A stretch of DNA of 5,837 bases from the NCBI GenBank assembly GCA_003455235.1, contig DMRT01000058.1, forward strand, positions 1-5,837, read 5' to 3'. The notes beneath the pieces were generated by a model. That model searched no databases. It had not been told where the DNA came from and saw only the letters and a program-made list of their open reading frames with translations. The position numbers were made by a program, and so were the translations under genes. Position 1 is the stretch's first letter. Every line of letters begins with the position of its first letter. Shown one piece after another: positions 1 to 4,404 of this stretch. This stretch comes from Chitinophagaceae bacterium (GTDB lineage: Bacteria > Bacteroidota > Bacteroidia > Chitinophagales > Chitinophagaceae).

Positions 1-380
1 GCCGTGCCTACGGGAACGGTACTCTTATCCACGATCACCACATACTCGCTGAGGAGTTTACCCAGGTCATCTGCCACCCCGAGAATGTATTTCAGGTCGG
101 CACTACCGTCTTCACCCGGGGGAGTGGGCAGTGCAAGGAAAATAATCTTTGCACCGGCAATACCGTCTTTCAGTGAAGTGGTGAAATGAAGCCGGCCTTC
201 TTTCTGGTTGCGGATGAATAATTTTTCCAGCCCGGGCTCATAGATAGTAAGGCCGCCCGAAGAGAGTTTGTCAACCTTTGCTTTATCAATGTCTACACAG
301 GTAACATTGTTTCCTGTTTCTGCAAAGCAGGTTCCGGTTACCAATCCAACATAGCCGGTTCCAATAACTGCGATTTTCAT
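1..380 (-). CDS. ugd: UDP-glucose 6-dehydrogenase, N-terminal part (cut by window edge)
   Basis: Oxidises UDP-glucose to UDP-glucuronate with two NAD+ in the cytoplasm, supplying a precursor for surface polysaccharides. Only the first 126 residues are visible; the gene runs off the left edge. Translation from the ATG at 378-380 starts MKIAVIGTGYVGLVTGTCF, a Rossmann NAD-binding site with GTGYVG at residues 7-12, an acidic end to strand 2 (VDID, 29-32), the family motif YEPGLE (47-52), LPTPPGEDGSADL (84-96) and STVPVGT (120-126). The catalytic Cys and the sugar-binding C-terminal domain lie outside. The start is supported because the beta1-GxGxxG fold begins directly at residue 3. It lies 27 bp after the stop of the upstream aminotransferase on the same strand, so the two are probably co-transcribed. 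The motifs fit UDP-glucose dehydrogenase better than the WbpA-type UDP-GlcNAc dehydrogenases, but other nucleotide-sugar dehydrogenases of this superfamily cannot be excluded without the C-terminus. Confidence 0.93.
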   Translation of the reverse strand, partial: MKIAVIGTGYVGLVTGTCFAETGNNVTCVDIDKAKVDKLSSGGLTIYEPGLEKLFIRNQKEGRLHFTTSLKDGIAGAKIIFLALPTPPGEDGSADLKYILGVADDLGKLLSEYVVIVDKSTVPVGT

Positions 381-392
381 ACCCCGTTAGTG

Positions 393-416
393 GTTATTTG
401 TTAATTGTTATTTGTT
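393..416. repeat. Two-copy 10-bp direct repeat, period 14
   Basis: GTTATTTGTT occurs at 393-402 and again at 407-416, separated by AATT. The second copy contains the aminotransferase stop codon (408-410) and its last two codons; the first lies in the 27-bp spacer before ugd. No regulatory role is evident. It looks like a short tandem duplication in the spacer of an operon. Confidence 0.6.
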
Positions 417-1537
417 TACAAACTCAAGCACTTTGTCAACGATGAATTGCTGTTGTTCTTCATCCAGTTCGGTATGAATGGGGAGAGAGATCACTCTTTC
501 AGTCAGCCAGTCGGTAACCGGTAATTCAAAACTGCTTCCACCAAAAGCGTCGAACATTTTCTGCCGGTGTGCCGGAACGGGGTAATAGATCATATTAGGA
601 ACTCCCTGTTCGGTAAGGAACTGGCTGAGCCCGTCCCGGTCAATGCCGTTCAGTACCAGCGTATATTGGTGAAAAACGTGCTTATTATTGCCCTCTCTAA
701 ACGGAATAGTTATGTTTTTATTTTCTGCGAAGGCCCGGTCATAAAAATCAGCGGCTTTCCGTCGGGCGGCAATGTATTCATCCAGGTGCCGGAGCTTGAT
801 ATTGAGAATAGCGGCCTGCATGGCATCCAGCCTGGAATTGCATCCCACCACATCGTGGTAATATCGTTTGCTCTGGCCATGGGAGGCAATCATCCTTAAT
901 TTGGCTGCCAGGGCATCGTCATCGGTAAACATGGCACCGCCGTCGCCAAAAGCGCCGAGATTTTTGGAGGGTAAAAAGAAGTGCAGCCGATATGCCCGAT
1001 GCTGCCCGTTTTTTTAACCGTTCCGTTGCTGAAAGTATAGTCACAGCCAATGGCCTGCGCATTGTCTTCAATAACAAAAAGCTTATGCGTGGCGGCAATG
1101 GCCATGATCTTCTCCATATCGGCCGCCTGGCCATATAAATGAACCGGAACAATGGCTTTTGTTTTCGGCGTAATGGCTTTTTCGATTACGGCGGGGTCTA
1201 TACAGAATGAGCGCCGGTCGACTTCCACAAAAACCGGTTTTACCCGGAGCAGTCCTGCCACTTCAACGGTGGCTATATACGTGAAAGAGGGAACGATCAC
1301 TTCATCTCCCGGCTGTAAATCCAGGGCCATCATTGCAATCTGTAAGGCATCCGTTCCGTTGGCGCAGGGGATGCAATGTTTACTTCCATGGTATTTTGCC
1401 AGGTTCTCGGCAAATTCACTCACCACCTTACCACCGATGAACATAGAACTTTCCATTACCTCGATCACCGCAGCATCCACTTCCTTTTTTATTTTGTGAT
1501 ACTGGGTTTTAGTATCAACCATTTGCAGGGGTTTCAT
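408..1537 (-). pseudogene. WbpE-like DegT/DnrJ/EryC1/StrS sugar aminotransferase, frameshifted
   Basis: PLP-dependent enzyme that aminates a keto group on a nucleotide-linked sugar for O-antigen or capsule synthesis. The start is the ATG at 1535-1537 (MKPLQMVDTKTQYHKIKK). The first frame gives residues 1-189 with family motifs: FIGGKVVSEFAENLA (33-47), CANGTDALQ (58-66, cofactor phosphate site), PSFTYIAT (83-90), PVHLYGQAADM (131-141) and VIEDNAQAIG (155-164, Asp158 for the pyridine nitrogen). At CTSFY the frame breaks; the next frame continues from position 971 as PSKNLGAFGDGGAMFTDDD, holding the PLP lysine (Lys192 after repair), then SHGQSKRYYH, NSRLDAMQAAIL and a normal C-terminus ending at 408. 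One missing base at about 971-977 explains it; the repaired protein is about 376 residues, normal for the family. Overall resemblance is closest to WbpE-type 3-amino-uronate transaminases; the substrate is inference. Both halves are otherwise intact, so a sequencing error or very recent mutation is as likely as an old pseudogene. It is first in an operon with ugd. Confidence 0.88.
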
Positions 1538-1556
1538 ACGTATATATTTTGCGCAG

Positions 1557-1564
1557 CAAAGATA
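1557..1564 (-). promoter_or_regulatory. Candidate -7 promoter element for the aminotransferase-ugd operon
   Basis: Read on the minus strand the bases are TATCTTTG, an exact match to the Bacteroidota -7 consensus TAnnTTTG. Transcription would begin around 1550, leaving a leader of roughly a dozen bases before the ATG at 1537. No clear -33 TTTG lies at the usual distance upstream, so this is a motif-based prediction. Confidence 0.5.
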
Positions 1565-1573
1565 AGGATTGGA

Positions 1574-1587
1574 TCAGGAACCAGGAA
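1574..1587. repeat. Two-copy 7-bp tandem repeat
   Basis: TCAGGAA (1574-1580) is followed directly by CCAGGAA (1581-1587), differing in one base. It lies in the divergent promoter region, just upstream of the predicted -7 element of the minus-strand operon and in place of a recognisable -33 box. A function is not evident. Confidence 0.4.
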
Positions 1588-1603
1588 TTTGTAATATGAG
1601 CTC

Positions 1604-1617
1604 TTTTCAATTGAAAA
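1604..1617. promoter_or_regulatory. Perfect 14-bp palindrome, possible operator
   Basis: TTTTCAATTGAAAA is a perfect inverted repeat without spacer in the 106-bp region between the divergent aminotransferase and waaA starts. Its right end is 8 bp before the candidate waaA -7 element, so a protein bound there would cover the -33 region. The AT-rich composition makes chance occurrence possible, and no regulator gene is in view. Confidence 0.35.
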
Positions 1618-1625
1618 ATAGCCTT

Positions 1626-1633
1626 TAGATTTG
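1626..1633 (+). promoter_or_regulatory. Candidate -7 promoter element for waaA
   Basis: TAGATTTG matches TAnnTTTG exactly. It ends 10 bp before the waaA ATG at 1644, so the predicted start point falls only a few bases before the gene and the mRNA would be nearly leaderless. No convincing -33 TTTG is present at 17-20 bp upstream. No purine-rich ribosome binding site precedes the ATG, which is common in Bacteroidota. Confidence 0.42.
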
Positions 1634-1643
1634 TTCCGGTAAC

Positions 1644-2924
1644 ATGCCGGGCAAACTGCTATATAATTTATTTCTCTTCCTCTATTCCACCGGGATACGG
1701 ATCGCATCATCCTGGAACCCCAAGGCTAAAAAGTGGGTGGCCGGCCGCCGCAATATCTTCGCTGTTATAAACCAAAAACTACAAACTACAAACCGCCAAC
1801 CTCAAACCGTATGGATGCACTGTGCCAGCCTGGGCGAATTTGAACAGGGGCGGCCGTTGCTGGAGGAGTTAAGAATGGATGCATCGACTGGGGCAGCAAA
1901 TGAATTAAGAATTGTGCTGACTTTTTTCTCTCCATCCGGGTACGAGATTATGAAGGATTATAAAGCAGCTGATCATATATTTTACCTTCCGGTGGATTCA
2001 CCTGCTCATGCCGCTAGGTTCATGGATGCTGTCAATCCTTCGCTGGTCCTTTGGGTGAAATATGAGTACTGGTTCTATTACCTGCAGGAGATCAGCCGGC
2101 GAAAGATACCCCTGCTGCTGGTATCGGGTATATTCAGGCCGGGTCAGCCCTTCTTCCGGTGGTATGGAGGAATATGGAGACAGATGCTGTCGTGCTTCAC
2201 TCATTTTTTTGTACAGAACCAGGAATCGGAAGACCTGCTGCTGCAATTGGGTTTTAGCAGCCAGGTTAGCCTCAATGGCGATACCCGTTTTGACCGGGTG
2301 ATTGAGATTGCGGAAAAGCATCAGCCCGTTCCGGGTATTGACGCATTTTGTGGAAACAGCCCGGTGCTGGTGGCAGGCAGTACCTGGGAAGAAGATGAAA
2401 TAGAACTGCTTCATTTTATTAACCAGCATCCGCAGGTAAAATTTATCATTGCCCCGCACGAGGTGGATAAGGAAAACCTGGAACAGGTAAAGAAAAGATA
2501 TCCGAACTCCATCTTTTATTCAGAATTAATATCCAAGCTCCAACCCCCAGGCTCAAATATTCTTATCATCGACAACGTGGGGATGCTCTCCCGCTTGTAC
2601 CGGTATGCCCACATCACCTATGTTGGCGGAGGTTTTGGAGAAGATGGAGTGCACAATGTGCTGGAAGCGGCTGTGTATGGCAAGCCGGTGGTATTCGGAC
2701 CGGTATATGATAAGTTCATTGAAGCGGCCGGGCTGGTGGAAGCGGGCGGAGCCATCAGCGCCGAGGGATTGATTAAACTGGAAGAATTGCTGAATAACCT
2801 GCTGAATGACGAAGAAGTCAGGAAACGAAAGGGGGAAGCCGCCAGGCAATATGTGTATGAACACGCAGGGGCCTCATCAAAAATCATTCAGTTCATTCAG
2901 GAGAACCGCCTTTTAACGAGGTGA
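1644..2924 (+). CDS. waaA: 3-deoxy-D-manno-octulosonic acid (Kdo) transferase, GT30
   Basis: Transfers Kdo from CMP-Kdo to the lipid A precursor at the cytoplasmic face of the inner membrane, the first step of LPS core assembly (also called kdtA). The 426-residue length is normal. Residues 1-22 form the hydrophobic N-terminal anchor, followed by WNPKAKKWVAGRRN. The N-terminal GT-B domain carries WMHCASLGEFEQGRPLLEEL (57-76), with Glu65 at the position of the family's catalytic base, LTFFSPSGYE (92-101), KYEYWFYY (139-146) and GDTRFDRV (212-219). The C-terminal domain has VAGSTWEEDE (243-252), IAPHEVD (269-275), IIDNVGMLSRLY (308-319) and VGGGFGEDGVHNVLEAAVYG (327-346), the nucleotide-binding signature. 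The start is chosen because MPGKLLYNLFLFLY aligns with the usual family N-terminus. It is divergent from the sugar operon and overlaps the end of the convergent gene by 28 bp. Two loop segments (about residues 42-55 and 76-89) look expanded by short DNA repeats. Confidence 0.96.
   Translation: MPGKLLYNLFLFLYSTGIRIASSWNPKAKKWVAGRRNIFAVINQKLQTTNRQPQTVWMHCASLGEFEQGRPLLEELRMDASTGAANELRIVLTFFSPSGYEIMKDYKAADHIFYLPVDSPAHAARFMDAVNPSLVLWVKYEYWFYYLQEISRRKIPLLLVSGIFRPGQPFFRWYGGIWRQMLSCFTHFFVQNQESEDLLLQLGFSSQVSLNGDTRFDRVIEIAEKHQPVPGIDAFCGNSPVLVAGSTWEEDEIELLHFINQHPQVKFIIAPHEVDKENLEQVKKRYPNSIFYSELISKLQPPGSNILIIDNVGMLSRLYRYAHITYVGGGFGEDGVHNVLEAAVYGKPVVFGPVYDKFIEAAGLVEAGGAISAEGLIKLEELLNNLLNDEEVRKRKGEAARQYVYEHAGASSKIIQFIQENRLLTR
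1770..1809 (+). repeat. A/C-rich degenerate repeat inside waaA, in frame
   Basis: The stretch is built from ACTACAAA and CAAAC-like units: CTACAAA occurs twice at a 7-bp step (1780-1786 and 1787-1793), followed by the looser copies CGCCAAC and CTCAAAC. It encodes NQKLQTTNRQPQT (residues 43-55), a polar, low-complexity segment between the N-terminal membrane-proximal region and the first Rossmann strand. The composition differs clearly from the flanking coding sequence. Confidence 0.55.
1866..1914 (+). repeat. Direct repeat around a 36-bp in-frame segment of waaA
   Basis: GAGTTAAGAAT (1866-1876) and GAATTAAGAAT (1902-1912) are near-identical and 36 bp apart, exactly 12 codons. They encode ELRM and ELRI at residues 75-78 and 87-90, around a small-residue linker (DASTGAAN). 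The segment between the ELR helix end and the IVLTFF strand is a few residues longer than usual for the family. Confidence 0.45.
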
Positions 2925-3646
2925 TAGAACTGCTGCACAATCTCGTTGCTGTCGTCCCACCCATTTTTTACTTTCAGTTCCCGTTGTATCCAGTATTCCG
3001 CTTCCGGGAAAATAGAAAAGCCGTTGATGGTTTTAATACTGCGTTCGTAAGCGGGTTCATCACCGCGGAATAATTCATTGATGAACAGGAAGCGGTCGTT
3101 CACCCCGATGGCTTTCCGCAAGTCGCGGATAGGAATTTCAGTAAGGGTATCGCCGAGGTCGATCTTTGATTGTTTCAGTTTTTCATTCAGCGAAGCGCCA
3201 ATGTGCACCCCGGCTGATTCATTGATCTCTTTCGGTTCTTCGGCCGGTACCGTTTTTTTGGGCTGGTGTGCCAGCGTGGGGATATCGTCTGTAGTATCAG
3301 CACCAATAACAGGCTTGTGTTGCAGGCTTATCTTCTGCATCTCTTCTGCGTTCTTTCTCATTTCTTCCAGCTCGGCTTCAATTTCGGCTTCATCCACCTG
3401 CAATACTTCCACGGTTTTAATCTCCATTTCAATGTGATGGTTGTTGGCGGTGAGCGGGTTTGCCGGCGCCATCATGGCCGGAACCGTTACAGCCACATCG
3501 CCGCTGGTTATGGGTGCATCCGGTGTACCCCGCAGTACCAGCAACTCAGCCTGCAGCATCTGAACAGTCAGCAGCAGTTGCTCCGGGGAGGCATGTTGCG
3601 CAAACTGTTCCTGTAATTTTTTCAGGAGTGTTTCCACTCTTTCCAT
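2897..3646 (-). CDS. Uncharacterised acidic coiled-coil protein with conserved-looking C-terminal module
   Basis: I do not recognise a function for this 249-residue protein. It has no signal peptide and no membrane segment, so it is probably cytoplasmic. Residues 1-40 are heptad-like and may form a coiled coil; 41-70 are Ala/Pro/Thr-rich linker; 76-108 (VEVLQVDEAEIEAELEEMRK and following) are a second, strongly acidic helix; 109-150 are disordered-looking. The last 100 residues look folded: ASLNEKLKQSKIDLGDTL, PIRDLRKAIGVNDRFLFINE (172-191), LFRGDEPAYERSIKTIN, then NGWDDSNEIVQQFYHLVKRRF to the end. This LRKAIGxNDRFLFxNELF...W...VKRRF pattern resembles a C-terminal module I recall from Bacteroidota hypothetical proteins, from memory and not checked. 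The ATG at 3644-3646 is taken because the next in-frame Met lies within the coiled coil. Its stop lies inside the convergent waaA, a 28-bp tail overlap. The tdk start is 97 bp away, divergent. No minus-strand -7 element was found upstream. Confidence 0.85.
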   Translation of the reverse strand: MERVETLLKKLQEQFAQHASPEQLLLTVQMLQAELLVLRGTPDAPITSGDVAVTVPAMMAPANPLTANNHHIEMEIKTVEVLQVDEAEIEAELEEMRKNAEEMQKISLQHKPVIGADTTDDIPTLAHQPKKTVPAEEPKEINESAGVHIGASLNEKLKQSKIDLGDTLTEIPIRDLRKAIGVNDRFLFINELFRGDEPAYERSIKTINGFSIFPEAEYWIQRELKVKNGWDDSNEIVQQFYHLVKRRFS

Positions 3647-3656
3647 GATATTAATA

Positions 3657-3664
3657 TACTTTTG
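3657..3664 (+). promoter_or_regulatory. Candidate -7 promoter element for tdk
   Basis: TACTTTTG fits TAnnTTTG and would start a transcript near 3671, giving a leader of about 73 bases to the tdk ATG at 3744. No good -33 TTTG precedes it at the expected spacing. It lies just outside the start of the divergent hypothetical gene. Confidence 0.35.
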
Positions 3665-3743
3665 ATGCCCGGTTGAGGAAGGCGGGTAATGAATGGGGTT
3701 GTGGTCACCAAGTTACAAACAGATTTTTAAAAAATATAGCTAA

Positions 3744-4313
3744 ATGTTTATAGAACCAAGCCTGAAGGGCGAGCGGAGAGGCTGGATAGAAGTGATCTGC
3801 GGCAGCATGTTCAGCGGCAAAACGGAAGAGCTGATCCGGCGTTTAAAGCGGGTGAAGATCGCCAACCTGAAGGTAGAGATATTTAAACCGGCCATTGATG
3901 TGCGCTACGACCAGGAGAAGATTGTAAGTCACGATACCAATGCCATTCTTTCAACGCCCGTGGATAATTCACAAACGATTTTGCTGCTGGCGCAGGACGT
4001 GGATGTAGTAGGTATTGACGAAGCCCAGTTCTTCGACGACCAGGTAAGCAATGTATGCGAACAGCTTGCGCAAAAAGGCATTCGGGTTATTGTAGCCGGG
4101 CTGGATATGGATTACCTGGGTAACCCTTTCGGACAAATGCCCAACCTGCTGGCCAAGGCCGATTACATCACCAAGCTGCACGCCATTTGCCAGGTATGCG
4201 GTAATATCGCCAACATCAGTTACCGGAAAGTGAACGAAGGCGGACAGGTGTTGCTGGGTGAGAAAGACGTGTATGAACCCCGTTGCCGCATTTGTGCGCA
4301 ATTGAAAGATTAA
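3744..4313 (+). CDS. tdk: Thymidine kinase (type II, TK1-like)
   Basis: Phosphorylates thymidine to dTMP with ATP in the cytoplasm, the entry step of thymidine salvage. The 189-residue protein is full length for the tetrameric TK1 class. The P-loop is GSMFSGKT (20-27), preceded by the hydrophobic strand [16 protein letters not shown] (88-97) holds the Walker B Asp92 and the probable catalytic Glu93; [15 protein letters not shown] (115-129) follows. The structural zinc site has all four cysteines, CQVC (149-152) and CRIC (181-184), on either side of the lasso loop region ([15 protein letters not shown], 158-172). The start at [17 protein letters not shown] is the usual Bacteroidota form; the next ATG (Met22) is inside the P-loop and would destroy it. 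The gene is alone on its strand, divergent from the coiled-coil protein and closed by the terminator 33 bp downstream, so it is likely monocistronic. Nothing unusual is seen. Confidence 0.97.
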   Translation: MFIEPSLKGERRGWIEVICGSMFSGKTEELIRRLKRVKIANLKVEIFKPAIDVRYDQEKIVSHDTNAILSTPVDNSQTILLLAQDVDVVGIDEAQFFDDQVSNVCEQLAQKGIRVIVAGLDMDYLGNPFGQMPNLLAKADYITKLHAICQVCGNIANISYRKVNEGGQVLLGEKDVYEPRCRICAQLKD

Positions 4314-4346
4314 GACAAATAAGCTCATCATATTATCACTGAACTG

Positions 4347-4389
4347 TACTAAAAAAAGATCCCGCCATTGGCGGGATCTTTTTTTAGTA
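4347..4389. terminator. Bidirectional intrinsic terminator between tdk and the M4 peptidase gene
   Basis: A perfect 20-bp inverted repeat (4347-4366 and 4370-4389) around the three-base loop ATT. The core is GATCCCGCC/GGCGGGATC flanked by seven A on the left and seven T on the right, so each strand reads a GC-rich hairpin followed by a U tract. It serves tdk (stop at 4313) and the convergent peptidase gene (stop at 4405). Confidence 0.95.
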
Positions 4390-4404
4390 TTGAACAAAGC
4401 GGGT

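Noticed and set aside
567..899. Plus-strand open frame of 110 codons
   Set aside because: It lies wholly antisense to the second half of the aminotransferase, which has clear family motifs; its translation shows no recognisable domain.
969..979. Programmed -1 ribosomal frameshift in the aminotransferase
   Set aside because: The site lacks a canonical slippery heptamer and no stimulatory hairpin or Shine-Dalgarno-like element stands out; this family is not known for recoding. A lost base is simpler.
919..1152. Third minus-strand frame open across the frameshift site
   Set aside because: It encodes an Arg-rich sequence without family motifs; the two other frames account for the aminotransferase on both sides of the break.
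1998..2459. Minus-strand open frame of 153 codons inside waaA
   Set aside because: Antisense shadow of a well supported glycosyltransferase; no domain, no start signal.
3078..3437. Plus-strand open frame of 119 codons opposite the coiled-coil gene
   Set aside because: Ser/Phe/Ile-rich composition typical of antisense to acidic helical coding sequence; no neighbour or promoter supports it.
3705..3713. TGGTCACCA inverted repeat upstream of tdk as an operator
   Set aside because: Only four base pairs per arm with no extension; too short to distinguish from chance.
3969..4397. Minus-strand open frame of 142 codons across tdk and the terminator
   Set aside because: It is antisense to tdk and begins beyond the terminator hairpin, an implausible gene layout.
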